From NCBI GenBank assembly GCA_033032865.1, contig JAWHQI010000068.1:5890001-5954000 (forward strand): 64,000 bases of DNA, given 5' to 3'. Every line of letters starts with the position of its first letter. Position 1 is the first letter of the stretch. This document shows, piece by piece, positions 1 to 11,784 of this stretch. The notes below the pieces were generated by a model. That model was not told the DNA's origin. It did not search any database and worked only from the letters and a program-made list of their open reading frames with translations. The stretch is from Dactylorhiza incarnata (taxonomy: Eukaryota; Streptophyta; Magnoliopsida; Asparagales; Orchidaceae). A program made the translations under genes and the position numbers.

Positions 1-523
1 GGCAATAAAATAAATTTAGTTTTTTTTATTTTGTGCATTTTTCAATTTCGTAGCGTAGTTTTATTTCCTGCAATTCCAATTCTGTTTCGTCATTTCAATT
101 CATAACTTAGCTTTATTTATGTCCTGTAAATTTAATTCATAGCTTAGTTTTATTATTCGCACTTCAATTCCTGCATCTTTTCCTTTCTTTTAGCTAAATT
201 TATTCGTTGCCATAACATCGGTGTTTCGCTTAGATTCGAATTTACGCGTCTATTTAATTTTTTATTCTTTTCCTCATTGACACGGTAGTTTAGAATGGAT
301 TATTAGGTTTGCGTTTAAAGTTGCTTCAAAGCGAGCATTTTTCTCTTGTAATATTTCTCATGTTTTTATCGTGTATTTACCCGCTATCTTTGTTTTCGTG
401 TTTTTTCATATTTTTACTTTAAGATTTTATTATGTGTGTTTTCTTTTATAAGTGTTTTCTTGCATTTGTTTTTGTTTTTGTTCTTTTACTATACTCGACG
501 AGACCCAGGACTAAATACGACCT
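1..523. other. AT-rich segment without a recognisable gene
   Basis: T-rich on the plus strand, with no long open frame, no LTR terminus and no recognisable protein. It may be leader or flank of a retroelement, since similar T-rich stretches follow the primer-binding site in Athila-like elements, but nothing fixes this. Confidence 0.4.
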
Positions 524-2064
524 TGATATGATTTTTATCATATATACTACACGCGATAGGTGCGCTTGCCTCCTGTGTCAATTTTTATCTATCAAGTGCG
601 AAAGGTTTAATTTGGGTGGTGAATGACAAACTAAACTAAATCTAAATTAACTATGCGGGCCGCTGACACCGCTTCACAATGTGGGGGATTACACAGGCCG
701 TTAGCACCGCTATGCATGGCAAATGGACGAGTAGGCACACAAAATGGAAGAGTGGGCATGTGGAATGGAAGAGTGGGCACAGAGAATGGAAGAGTAGGAT
801 CGCGGAATGGAAGAGTGGGCACGCAAAATGGTAGAGTAGGCATGCGGAATGGGCGCACCTTTAGTATTTAAGAAATATTCAAAAAGATTTCATAAACATG
901 AAATACAAGAGTTGCAAACATATGTTTATTGAGCATACATCATCCACAATATGGATAAAATAATCAATAACATCAAAGCAAGTGGAGAAAGAGGCATAAG
1001 ATACAACCAAATCCAAAGGTTTGTTGTAGATTGAATATGGAATCCACTGGGTTGTCAATTTGTGTCCTGTCCTTGATCATCAACTATATCCGAGGTCTAA
1101 GAGGCCACGTCAAATGCGAAGATCTCCTTGCTTGGTGATGATCTTGAGCTAGCTTCTCCTTCCTTGAAGCTTAGGATGATGGGAGGTGGCCTAGGGCAAC
1201 ACCCTAGCTGCTGGAGGAGAAGAACTAGAGCTGAAGCTAAACCCATTAGGATTTTCTCGGATGAAAATCTGGATCTGCTCAAAATCTGCAGAAAAATAGC
1301 TTAAATAGGAATCAGGCGGAGCGCGCACGGACGGACGCACGGTCGTGCATTTCAATCATGCGCGAAGGATAATATTTAAATTTGAATACTGTGCCGAAAT
1401 TCGGCGCATTAATAAATCCACATTAAGGTTGCCCATGCCCGTTCTATTTGTTCACGCACGATTGAAAATGCTAGTGCGAGAAGGATACATACTGCCCTAG
1501 ATAGGCTAGCAAATTGTAAGGGAAAACATGCGCACGGTATAATTTCCCGTGCGCAAAAAAAAATTGCATGATCGGGTGATTTATCTAATCTATAGACCAC
1601 CCGTGATATTATCTTGATGCACGATTGAACCGATCAGGCAAGAAGAAAACTCATGAGCGCAAACAGGACACTAATTTTAGGCCAAAAGCTGTGTTGTCTA
1701 GAAGGTTGCTCATGCACGATTGGCAGGTCATGCGTGAACTAAAACACACTACCGTGTGAGAATAACAATATTTTACTCAAAACAACACAACCCGTGCTTA
1801 TGTCGTGCAAACGGACCGAGGCAAATAGCCTCTGGCATGTGTAGAATTGCCAAGTGCATATAAGTGAAGAAAATAGGGAAAGCGATACACTCTCCCTGAG
1901 AATGATTAAGCATGCAATTGCACACCACAACGGGCTAAAAGCGCACTTCAAGTTAAAACTAAGATTAAGTGAAATATGAGTGATAACAAACAAAAAGTGA
2001 AATGCTTGAGTGTGAAAATGAGCCTAGATGAGTCCGAAAAACCCTATATAAATCGTACTCGTCA
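524..2064 (-). mobile_element. Diverged Athila-like LTR (probably solo or decayed)
   Basis: From about 880 to 1200 this aligns by eye with the LTRs at 28595 and 35138. Both have the 'gtagatt...gggttgtcaat' block, then a 'cctagg' block, then GCGCAC-rich sequence, and both end in a related segment ('gatgagtcc...' to 'gtca'). The right end is placed at CGTCA, 2064, where a copia LTR begins. The left end (TGATATG, 524) is a guess. The order and spacing match a 1.5-kb LTR read in the same direction. No coding sequence is seen, and neither a primer-binding site nor a polypurine tract is adjacent, so a solo LTR is plausible. Confidence 0.55.
718..855. repeat. 21-bp minisatellite, about 7 units
   Basis: Units of the form 'aatggaagagtgggcac' recur every 20-21 bp with substitutions. 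The array sits where the related LTR at 28595 has only a short non-repeated stretch ending in a similar 'gaat-gggcgcacct', so it looks like a local expansion inside the old LTR. The period keeps a frame open on both strands, but the resulting 7-residue repeats look like a by-product. Confidence 0.8.
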
Positions 2065-2496
2065 TGTATCTTGTTGACACGATGATATTTGACTTAGAAT
2101 ACTTGCTTTGAGTTCTCACAACGATATCATTGTGTGTACCTTGTTGACATGACGATATTTGCCTTAACATACTTTCTTTGAGTTCTCACAACGATATCGT
2201 CGTGTGTACCTTGTTTACACGACGATATCGTTGTGTTCTTCTTATTATCACATTGATTCTTGATTGACTTCTTCTGCTTCCTTCTGCGAGTGATTAAGAC
2301 GATATCCTCGTGTGAGTGTTGTATACACGATGATATTTAACTTAGTCATTTTGCTTGATCTCCAACCATTATATATGAGATTTATTATGTCCCTACCTAC
2401 TCATGTCACATCAAATGGATATCAAATACAAATTATACTTATCTTTGACTTAGGGACTTCTCCAAATCTGGAACATTATGGGTAGTGTTCCCAGCA
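2065..2496 (-). repeat. 3' LTR of the truncated copia
   Basis: TG/CA termini on both strands, with a minus-strand polypurine tract directly at the inner edge. It contains a 71-bp direct repeat. Confidence 0.65.
2070..2235. repeat. 71-bp direct repeats with ACGATATCGT-like cores
   Basis: 'cttgttgacac' blocks start near 2070, 2141 and 2212, spaced 71 bp, giving about 2.3 units. Each carries an 'acgatat' core that is palindromic in its best copies. They lie within the LTR. Confidence 0.7.
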
Positions 2497-2869
2497 ATCT
2501 CCCCCTATGTGAATAAGTCATTACCAGTCAATGATAAATCACAATAATGATAAAGCACAATAATGACAATAAAAATAGAGAGTAGAACAATAATTACCTT
2601 TGCCTTGTGGATTCTATAGGAGCAACAGTACCACTAGCCTTCATCATTGAACTCCTCTACCCCTTTAGGGATTCTTCAGATAGGTCCTTCTGCAAATTGA
2701 CTTGAGTTGAGCTTCAGACACTACAGGCTGATCTCCTCAGGAGCATCAGAAAGAACCACTTGGACTACTAACCCATTGCGGGTAACATCCTCATCCTCGG
2801 TGATTTTATGTATCAGATTATTTCACCTAGAGGCCTAAGAAATACATAAGCTCTCCCATACTGCTCATC

Positions 2870-4119
2870 TCAAATTCCCCTTGTATCAGGTTAGCAATCC
2901 TCTTGCAAAGGTTATCATCTGTAGAGCCAAATATGAGTCATCAACACATATTTGGACTAGGAGGCTCTCGCCCTTTACTTCCCTTTGGAACAATGTCTTG
3001 TCTATCTTCCCCCTTTAGAATTTTTTATTATGAAGAAAGGTAGACAAGGTCACATACCAAGTTCTTGGGGCTTGTTTTAAGGCATATAAAGCTTTTCAAA
3101 GATAGTAAACATAATCAGGAAAGTTGTATTGACAAAACCTAATGGTTGTTCTAAATATACTTCTTCTTTAAGGTCACCATTCTGGAAGGCTAACTTCACA
3201 TCCATTTGGTAGAGCTTGAATCCTGTGTAGGTAGCATATGCAAGGAATAATTTGATGGCTTCTAGTCTTGCCACTGATGCAAAATTCTGATCAAAATCAA
3301 TGCATATTCTTGTCTATATCCTTTTGCTACCAATCTTGTATTATTCTTTACAATTACCCCATTATCATCCATCTTGTTCCTGTAGACCCATTTTATTCTA
3401 ATAATGTTCTGTCTTTTCGGTCTTGGAACCAACTTCTACACATTGCATCTTTTGAACTGATTCAGTTCTTCCTGCATAGCCATTATCTAGAATGGATCTC
3501 CATTTACCTCTTCAAATTTCTTTGCCTCTACCTGGGAGAAGAAACTCAGGAACATTGCCTCATTGTGAGTTTTGCTCCTTGTTATGACTCCTTGGCTTGC
3601 ATCCCCAATGAGCAGATTCTTAAGATGGTCTCTTAGGTATCTGATAGCAATTGTCAGCCTCTTTTCATTTCCCTGTACACCACCTCCAGCTTCTTGTTCA
3701 GCAGGTTGAATTCCATGTTGCTCTTCTTCACCAACTTCGTGTTTCTCCTGAAGATTGTCCTTCTTCTCCGATTATTGCATCATGTGAGGTGATCTCATTG
3801 GCAGCTGGCTTGCCGACTATAGAGAGATCTTTCATCTTCAGTTTAGTTGTTGCAACATTAGAAGAACTAGACCAGCCCTTGTAGATCAGGATAGTCTCAT
3901 CAAATACAATATGGATAGACTCTTCTACAACTTCAGTATTTTTATTGAACACTCTATAGACTCTGCTATGGGAGCTATATCCAACAAGAATACCATCACT
4001 ACTCTTCTCTGCAAACTTAGTTAAATAAGATTTGCCATTATTCAAAATGAAGCATTTGCTCCAAAAGCTTTTAAAGTAGGATATAATGTGTTTTCTGCCC
4101 TTCAACAGTTCATAGGATG
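2870..4119 (-). pseudogene. Copia pol remnant (integrase end and RT)
   Basis: Minus-strand frames at 4105-3728 match the region after the copia integrase core ('GILVGYSSHSRVYRVFN' type). A second frame at 3274-3077 matches the RT block '[20 protein letters not shown]'. Between them, 3640-3275 keeps RT-like sequence only in broken frames. Many stops lie below 3077. The RT catalytic region near 2940 is decayed and RNase H is absent. Copia affiliation is firm; the lineage is not resolved. Confidence 0.8.
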
Positions 4120-4600
4120 TGTTGGATCGGTAGGCGCCCTTAGAGGGGGGGGGGGGGGGTGGCGGTGAATAAGGGTTTTAAAACTTTTATGTTATTTTGA
4201 AATACTTGAAAGATTAGGAGATCGAAATAGTGCAAAACAAAAATAAATTAAGAGAAACAAAGTACAGACATGATTTAATAGTTTGAGAAGTAGGATTACA
4301 AAACTTGACTTCTATAACGCTAGAAATCAAAGGTGAATAGTAAAAGTCTTTTTCATTTTCTATCCCTACTCGTATCCCCACAAACTGGTGGCTTTAGCCT
4401 ACCTTCCTCGGATACGGCCTCAAGCCGCTCTAGCCAACCCTTCCCCGGATATGGCCTCGAGCACCCCCTAGATCTACACCCTAGACCTAGTCTCCAACAC
4501 GAGGCAAATTCCTCCCTAAGTCCTACCCAGATCTAGTCGCCAACACGAGGCGAATTCATTAAATGATTACTACTTATGCTCATTCATTTGCGATGATCTA
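4120..4600 (-). repeat. Shortened LTR of the decayed SIRE-type copia
   Basis: It starts TGTTGG (4120), and its inner edge abuts a reversed polypurine tract ('atcccccttttga', about 4601). It is only about 480 bp against 1089-1150 bp in the related element, so it is internally deleted. It holds two roughly 56-bp subrepeats ending in 'ccaacacgaggc'. Confidence 0.6.
4145..4159. repeat. Poly-G tract in LTR
   Basis: Fifteen G in a row, at the position where the related LTRs have six to nine C on the other strand. Confidence 0.9.
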
Positions 4601-6904
4601 ATCCCCCTTTTGATAATAACAAATCCACTAATGATAAATCAGAGCATTAATATATAAGCACGATGAAAACTACTTGTGTGTGTGAGGGTGTGATGACTTA
4701 GGATAATTGTCATTTTTGGCATTTAGAATTGCTCCCCCTAAATACATGCTCTCCTTATATGTAAGCTATCATCTTAAACATTAATCATGTTAGTTTTGCA
4801 ATTTGATTGTGATTTTATTTATCATGTGAGTTCTCCCCCTTTTGTTATTAGCAAAAGCGGGTAAGGAAGCAAGTGACATAAAAAGAGGATTTTTGTATAA
4901 CAAAATAAGGCATGATCGAGCTTTTTAGAGGAAATGAAATGATAAGGAGTTTTTAGCATAAGAATTTTCATAGAAATAAATCACAGTTTTTACCATAAAA
5001 AATAATATTCATGTTTAGAATAACTAATATAAATCTTACCAAGCAAGTCTATCACTTGTTGAAGGAAAGGAATTTTAAGATTCAAGTGATGATGCACACA
5101 AAAAGAATACTTTAAATAAGCATGAAAGCGCAAGGTAAAAATATATGGTTATATTGCGGAAGACTTGTAGAAATACACGAAACATCTTTTTGCAATCACG
5201 ATGATTTATAAGAAGAAATATAAGTTAAATTCCAAAATGAGAAGATGTTTTTGTAAGTCATTGTTCTTTTAAAATCTTTAAGGTTGACAATAAAGTAACT
5301 AAGCATAAAAGAAAGATATCAAAAAGAGACTACTACAAAGTTATTTTAATCGACAAATTCAAGGCATACCAAACAATATAGAGAGCATGCTAGGTTATTT
5401 AGTGCATTTATACATAAAGAGTAGTATAGAATTAACATTAGGATCCAATACTCATCAGAAGAAGTGTTATGGAAGATAAAGATTTGCATATAAGTGTATT
5501 TTGAAGAGAGTAAACAAATGATTTAACCAAAAATACAAGACATATGTAGAGTAAAGTGCACAATAAAACACAAATAATTTTACTTCCACACACTTCAATG
5601 CACATAAAAAGTAAAACTACCAAAGTGCTTTGCACACACAATGCTCGTTAAGATTTATCAGGGTGCAAAGTACTGCTTGGGGGATCACATACCTTATTTT
5701 TCAATATTGATTTTGTGTGATCCGGTGTACTCAAGAATAAGTGGTAAAAAAAACTTATGGTTTGCACAAGGCACTTTACTATTCTTTCCAAGGTGCTCAA
5801 CCTCACAATGCTCATTAAGACTTATCAGGAGGTTCAAGTAGTGCTTGGTGGAGTTATCTTTATCAATTTATTTTATGATTTTTGTTTTGTACAAAGTTCT
5901 CCGCATACACTTGTTTTGCGAACCAAAGAAATTTTGAGAGCACAACCACTTTTCTTAATGATAAGAGTGCAAATAAAGTGGTGTAGGTAAGATACTTGTG
6001 CAATTTTAATTCATTGTACAATTTCAATACACAAGCCAGCATTCTTAGATTAAAATTATATATAGACTTTGCCAAAATAAGTGAGTGAATAAAAATCATT
6101 ATCAACCATAAAACATTTTCTCATACTTAGAGGCATGCTAAGCTTGGTTCTACACAATGTTTTCAAAATAATTGATGCACATGTGATTAGATATATCAAA
6201 GCATGATAAAAAACAATGTTCAAAGTAATTTTGAAAGGATGAATTTCAGCATTGCATGAGGTCTAAATGATAGCATAAATCATGCTCGATATTCACAATA
6301 TAGTTCATACAGTTTTTTGATATTTTTGAAAAATAATTTTGTTTAAAATTTGAACTCTTATAATTGATCTTGGACTTCCCGAGGTCTACCCTGTGAGGTG
6401 ATCACACCAGTACTAGGAGATGTGATGGGGTGACATCCCAAATCTCCCTTTCGCAAGATACATGTAAATAGAAAAATTAAGTTCAAAAAATAATTTTTGA
6501 TAATTGTGTGTTTTATATTTTTTGTATTTGATTTGTCATATAGAAATAGTAATCAAGCAAATAAACAAAGAAAGGAGGTGAATAAAAATATTTTTTGTAA
6601 TTTTGTATTTTAATTTTTCAAAGATCAAATAGAGGTAAAAATGCAAAAATATGTAGTATATATGAAAGAACAAATTTGTAGTGATGTTTTTAAATTTTAA
6701 AAATACAAAAAAATTGACACTCGAACTAGCGCAGGCGCTAGCACTAGCGCGGGCGATAGTGAGCAAAATGTTGAGATTTTGAAAATTTTGTTTTTTGATC
6801 TTGATGAAGTGTCCAAAGGTTAGTTTCATGCAGAATTTTTAGAAAGTTTGGAGATGTTTAGAGAAAATGCATGAAACGATTGTGTTTATGAATGTGACTT
6901 AACT
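4601..6904 (-). other. Non-coding 3' region of the decayed copia
   Basis: AT-rich with no convincing gene. Several reversed polypurine tracts ('ctccccctaaat' near 4733, 'tctcccccttttg' near 4830) and duplicated 'acttatcaggaggt' blocks (about 5655 and 5820) correspond to the 3' region of the intact relative. Two 16-bp palindromes lie at 6726-6759. Confidence 0.6.
6726..6759. promoter_or_regulatory. Pair of 16-bp palindromes
   Basis: CTAGCGCAGGCGCTAG (6726-6741, perfect dyad) and CTAGCGCGGGCGATAG (6744-6759, near-perfect) are 2 bp apart. They resemble in length and centre, but not in arm sequence, the TGTCGCCCAGGCGACA palindromes of the related SIRE element. Confidence 0.55.
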
Positions 6905-7558
6905 AAAACGACTAATCCTTTATCCCTTCTTCTTTTCTAGGCTAGGGAGATTTGCATTGTTGTCCGTCAAGTACTTGGAGCAGTCCGAGTCCAAGTTCCA
7001 TACATCCTCCTTGTCCTTAGCCTTCCTGCAAATCTAGAAAGTGGATGAGGATAAAGATCCGGATACCCAAGTGGAACCACCCATAGAATAAGTGGATGCC
7101 TTAGGTACCCAGATTTGCTTTGGAGATCCCTATTTTATTTTCCTGCAAGAGCTAGATGTGTGTCTAAACCAATGACAGTTTACACAGGAAATAATGGGGG
7201 TTGAGACCCTTTTCTGAAATTTTACATTGCTCTCACTAGATGAGGTTTGATTTTTGGAATAAACAGATCATTTTTTATATGATGGGCTACCGCCGGCATT
7301 AGAGATTAGCGTTGGGCGGTAGCTGTTACTTTGATATCCGAATCCATATTTTCTAGAACCATAACATTGGTTCCCTATAATCATGTCCAAAGATTTTTGA
7401 CAAATTCCAAATTTTTTGATGGCCATACTGAGGTCATGAGTTTGTTTTTTAAGAGATGAATTTTCTTTTACAAGCATTACATATTTATTTTCAAAACCTT
7501 TTTTGTTATTTTCAATCTGTAAGAGAGAAGTTTTTAGTTTTCTCTCAAAGTTCCCTGG
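6905..7558 (-). pseudogene. gag C-terminal and protease-start remnant (SIRE-type copia)
   Basis: The minus-strand frame at 7477-7268 matches the gag segment at 11305-11460 of the related element (K-L-DMI--NQC-G pattern). Downstream, broken frames recall 'VPKASTYSMG' and a protease site of the 'DVWNLDSDCSK' type in place of DSG. It then ends abruptly near 6905. Non-functional. Confidence 0.7.
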
Positions 7559-8356
7559 TGATTAGTTTACGATCAATCCGAAAAGGCAAGTGTACCTATC
7601 GAATCATAGTACCAAGATCATATTTAAAACACGGGGATGTCAAGTATTACTACTCACGCTTCCAACTATTATCCGACCGTACGATTGTTGTGGTTTGAAA
7701 ATTGAAAGACGAACTAATGAAAATTGAAAATGATAAATTTAAATTTTAAAGGATAGCATTCGATCAATGATTTACCATGAAAAGAGAGAAGATGAATAAA
7801 CATAAAGTTTTAAGATTGCATAATTAATATTGACCGTGGCGGATCGAAAATAAGAAATAATCTCGCTAGAGCATTAAATTTCCTAACTTCTAGACAATTT
7901 GACCGAAATCTCTTTACGAATCAAAAGGGCTAAAGTTGCATTATCGAAGTGAGCCACACAATTGGATTTGACTCCAATCTGGAGGATTTACGTCGTCCTA
8001 TCTCTAGGATTGCGTGCAACTCCTTCCTTCTTCAAGTGATCTTTCAAATTAACGAGTCTCTCAACTACTATAAAATGAGATCAAATATCTACTACCGTAT
8101 ATCGGAAACACGGAGTCGATGAAAGATAAATCGAAGAGGGATCGAGAGAGATATTTAGCAAAAATAAAACTTAGAAACAAAGCACAATCTCATCTCAATT
8201 CATGGATCCACACGATCGAACGCTAAAGAAAATTAACTACGGATATTAATTAAAGAAACAACAATAGAATAAGAAGATCACATTTTCATTAATATGGAAA
8301 AAGAGAAGGGAACAAACTAAAAGCAACTATGATATTAGAGAAAAAGAAAACATACA
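7559..8356 (-). repeat. Left part of the Athila-like 3' LTR
   Basis: TGATTAG terminus at 7559. The last five bases (ATACA, 8352-8356) are the target duplication of the Tat insertion. No coding sequence is seen. Confidence 0.7.
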
Positions 8357-8615
8357 TGTACAACCCCGATATTCGCCAGACGAGGAAGCGCGGTGTGGGA
8401 AGGCAACAGGATGAAGTAATAAGAGAGGGAGGCCTTAGGGCCGAAGACCTCGCAAAAGGGATCTGGAAGAAATCTCTCTCGGAGGGCTCGCTGAGAGACG
8501 AGCGAGAAGGGTAGGCGAGATAAACACCCGCAGGCAATTTAAAGAAGTTTCCTGAGTTCGACGAAAGGGATATAGCGTTCGACAAACTCTCCCGAGTTCG
8601 TCGAACCCACCTGTG

Positions 8616-9765
8616 TGTTGGAGCATGCATTTCACACTCTTCCGGTTTGATAATAACAAAATCCCATTTGTATTTGATTCTACTTTTATTGATGGTGTGC
8701 AGGTAACAGGTATGAGATGTTCACAATTGTGATTGGAGCTCAATTTGACTGTGTGAAGAATTTCAATGTCGGAATTTTCCGACATCTATTGTCGCCCAGG
8801 CGATAGGACAGAAGTTATAGCAACTGCCCGCACGGCAGCACGACGAACAACAGTTTGGCACTATCAAAATTCCGACAGTGATGTCGCCCAGACGACATGC
8901 CAGAAGTTACAGCAACCGCTCGCACGACAGCACGACGAACGATAGTTTGGCGTTGTCGAAATTCCGACAGCGATGTCGCCCAGGCGACAGTGAAAATCTA
9001 TAAAGTGGTTCGTTTTGTTCGTGCATTCCAATCTTTGAAGATTCTAAGTTCCTTCCTGAGTGTATACGAACTAGAGAGCTCTAGAACCTCATCAACTCCC
9101 ATTTGTGCTTAGAAGGTTTGAGATTGAAGACGAGATCGGACGCGCTTCTACATCAACGATCATCTCGAGGCTTCAACCTTCCTTTCAGAGATCTGAATTT
9201 CTAGGTAGTTCTTTATTTCATTTTGTATTTTCATTTATATACATTTCACTTTGTATTGGGTGGGAAATCGTCTCCTTGTGCGTGACGTCTAAGTCCTTGC
9301 GTGTCTTAGGGGAAAATCGCTTCCTTGTGTGGAGCGTCCAAGTCCATGCGTGGCTTGGTAGGAAATCATGGCCTTGTGTGCTACGTCTAGATCTTGGGAA
9401 GATCTAGAGGATAGGCTTGGGCTTGGTCTAGGGAGAGACAAGTGATAGCCTTCCGATCCTTGGGAGAAGGATTGGTAAACTCAAATTGTTAAAAGTTTAT
9501 TATCATATTTGTGCCTTGATCTTAAGCATTGTTAAGATCATTTTCATGATTAAAAATTATGACTTTTTCTTTAATTGCAAATTTGGTTGATTAATCTTTA
9601 ACTTAGAAATTTGTGTTTGAATTAATTTAAAATTTTCATAATTTGAAAATTTTTATAAGTGATTTTTAAAAAAGCAAAATTTGTTTTGAAAATTCTTAAG
9701 TAAAAAATCATATTTTAAAAAAGGCCCTTATTCACCCCCCTCTAAGGGCGCCACAAGATCCGACA
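8616..9765 (+). repeat. 5' LTR of the SIRE element
   Basis: 1150 bp. It contains 92-bp tandem repeats with palindromes (8767-8989), a TATA box at 8999-9005 and about three roughly 50-bp repeats ('tccttgcgtg' type) at 9265-9410. It differs from the 3' LTR by several substitutions and an indel near 9450-9530, so the insertion is not very recent. Confidence 0.92.
8767..9005 (+). promoter_or_regulatory. LTR promoter: palindrome array and TATA box
   Basis: Two palindrome types alternate. Type 1 is TGTCGGAATTTTCCGACA and variants (8767-8784, 8954-8969). Type 2 is TGTCGCCCAGGCGACA and variants (8790-8805, 8882-8897, 8974-8989). They form units of about 92 bp. The last type-2 site is 9 bp from TATAAAG (8999-9005). 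Position just upstream of TATA suggests LTR enhancer elements (inference). Confidence 0.7.
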
Positions 9766-9767
9766 CG

Positions 9768-9780
9768 TGGTATCAGAGCC
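9768..9780 (+). other. Primer-binding site (initiator tRNA-Met)
   Basis: TGGTATCAGAGCC lies 2 bp after the LTR end, the usual complement of the plant initiator methionine tRNA 3' end. Confidence 0.9.
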
Positions 9781-9813
9781 AGGTTACTCCAAAACGATTT
9801 TACCACCAGGAGT

Positions 9814-10960
9814 AATGGCGCACAACGATCACGCGTTTGTTGAGGGGCAAGGAATTAGTAGGCCACCACTTTTTACGGGCACAGACTATAACTATTGGAA
9901 AACCCGAATGCGGTGTTTTCTAATAGCTCTCGACATAGAAGTTTGGAATATGGTCGAGACGAGTTATACTTCCCCAACATATGATGTAGGAAATGTAACA
10001 ATGGACAAACCCAAAGACAAGTGGGATGACAATGATAAATTAAAATGTAAAAACAATGCAAAAGCCATGAATGCTTTATTTTGCGCAATAGATCGCACTA
10101 AATTTAATAGAGTTTGTGCTTGTGATACTGCATATGAAATTTGGAATCTTTTAGAAATCACTCATGAAGGTACTTCGCAGGTAAGGGATTCAAAGCTATT
10201 TGAACTGGAGTCTGAATTCAAAAGATTCAAAATGGAGGTAGATGAAGAAATTGATACAATGTACACACGATTCACTAAAATCGTGAACGATTCAAAGGTG
10301 CTGGGTAAGGTTTTCTCCAATGGAGATTTAGTAAGGAAAATCTTAAGATCACTTCCCCCGAAGTTCAATCATAAAGTGACTGCAATCTCTGAGTCATATG
10401 ATCTTAAGACCTTACAATTGGAGAGCCTCATTGAAAATCTGAAAACTCATGAGGTGGAGTTGAAAATCCAAAGCCAAGAGTACAATTTGGAGCCCAAAAA
10501 GAAGAGCTTGGCGTTGAAATCAAGAAGGGAAGTTGAGACTGAATCTGAAGAAAGTGAGGAAGATGAGGAAGGACTATTTGTGAGGAACTTTAAAAAGTTT
10601 ATGAGAAATCCGGAGAGGAGAAATTCATTTAAAAGATTTTTCAAAAAGAATGATTTTGTCTACCAAAAAGGCAAAGGAAAAATGGAGAATGAAGAGGAGC
10701 GTCCGCTACCGGAGTGCTACCATTGCAAGAAGATTGGTCATATCAGAAGCAAGTGCCCAAAATTTCTGAGAGAACAGAAAGAGAAGAGGCACGATAAGAA
10801 TTTCAAAAAGAAGGTTCTGAAGGCGGAGACTTGGGATAACACAACTTCTGAAGGCTCAAGTGAAGCAAGCGATAAAGATAAAGAAGAAGCAAATGTATGC
10901 TTGATGGGGAAAGAAAATGCGTCATCTGACGACGATTGCAGTGTCCAAAGCAACACTTAG
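9814..10960 (+). pseudogene. Copia gag (capsid and nucleocapsid), SIRE lineage
   Basis: The ATG at 9814 opens about 381 codons. The N-terminal part has the plant copia gag pattern ('PPLFTGTDYNYWKTRM', then a UBN2-like helical region). Near the C-terminus is a CX2CX4HX4C zinc knuckle (CYHCKKIGHIRSKC, about 10717-10758) among basic residues. In SIRE elements gag and pol are one frame; here a TAG (10958-10960) ends it early, possibly a CAG-to-TAG change. The start is chosen as the first ATG after the primer site. The product would bind element RNA and form particles. Confidence 0.85.
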
Positions 10961-11709
10961 GTAACTCCTCCATCTTATGAAGACTTATATTCTGAATTTA
11001 TGAAAACTTGCAAATTTTTGGATAAAAGCCTAAAGGAAATTGATTTTTTTAAGTCTGAAAATAAAGGTCTGTTAAAAGTGAATAAAAAGTATCAAATGAA
11101 TTGAAAACTATTGGGAAAGAGAAGGTAATTTGTCAAGAGTGTGATCACTCTTCGACAAGGATAAAAGAACTTGAAAACACTATTTCTAAGTCCGATAAAA
11201 AATTTGATCAACTTCTAAAAGAGAAAAAGGACTTAGAAAAAGTGGTCAAAACTTCTCATTCTCAATTAGAGAATTAAAACAAAAATGTTGCAAATAGATG
11301 TGGCATGATAGTAAAAGAAATTTCAATTTTAAAGTCCAAAGTAAATGAGTTGAACATGGCAATTGGAAAATTTGGTGTTGGAAAAAAATCTCTGGATATG
11401 ATTTTAGCCAACCAATGCCATGGGACAGCAAAATTTGGGCTAGGATACGTTTCTGGAAGCTCTGGAAGCTGTCAGAAATTTCCGACAGCTGATGTCGGAA
11501 CCACCGACAGCTCCAGGTTCAGAAAACCTGTTTTTCAAAATGAAAATTTTTCTAAGTCCACACATAAAGATATTTCCTCCAGCAAGAGTCCAGAGAAACC
11601 ATTGAAAAGTGGTTCCTCACCATTCATTGCATGTGCCAAATGTCATCAATTTGGTCACATCTCGGACTCATGCTGGAAGAAAGGAAAAGTTAATGTTAAA
11701 CAAATCTAG
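10961..11709 (+). pseudogene. gag C-terminal continuation with second zinc knuckle
   Basis: Coiled-coil-like, Lys/Glu-rich sequence continues after the stop in broken frames. The segment 11305-11709 ends with a second CX2CX4HX4C knuckle (CAKCHQFGHISDSC, about 11629-11670). An in-frame TAG follows 'VKQI' (11707-11709) and another precedes the protease frame at about 11782. The palindrome-related 'TGTCAGAAATTTCCGACA' sequence appears here too (11473-11490). Confidence 0.75.
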
Positions 11710-11784
11710 GTACCTAAGGCGTCCACCTATACCATGGGATCGACCACTTGGGTAACCAGATCTTTACTCTCATCATCTTTTTAG

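Larger units (their letters stand above)
2065..4119 (-). mobile_element. Truncated Ty1/copia element, minus strand
   Basis: A 432-bp LTR (2065-2496, TGTATC...CCAGCA on the plus strand) is followed by a minus-strand polypurine tract (AGGGGGAGAT, about 2497-2507) and then degraded pol. On the minus strand the order is integrase C-terminal part, then RT up to a block resembling 'MSSMGELMYFLGL', then the 3' non-coding region. RNase H is missing. The element is cut at 4119 by another copia; its 5' part is not seen. The left flank CGTCA may be half of a target duplication. Confidence 0.75.
4120..7558 (-). mobile_element. Decayed SIRE-type copia, minus strand, pol deleted
   Basis: The left terminus TGTTGGATC with a G tract (4145-4159) and 'GTGAATAAGGG' is the reverse of the LTR end of the SIRE element at 8616-19994. 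Sequence at 5620-5870 matches its 3' region near 17460-17540 in reverse. Sequence at 7268-7558 matches its gag C-terminal part, and 6905-7200 its protease start. Integrase, RT and RNase H are missing between about 6900 and 6300, so a large internal deletion is likely. The right side is cut by the Athila-like LTR at 7559. Confidence 0.75.

Noticed and set aside
653..871. Seven-residue repeat protein on either strand
   Set aside because: Same reason: 21-bp minisatellite in a decayed LTR.
3268..3636. 122-codon plus-strand frame
   Set aside because: Antisense of decayed copia RT on the minus strand.
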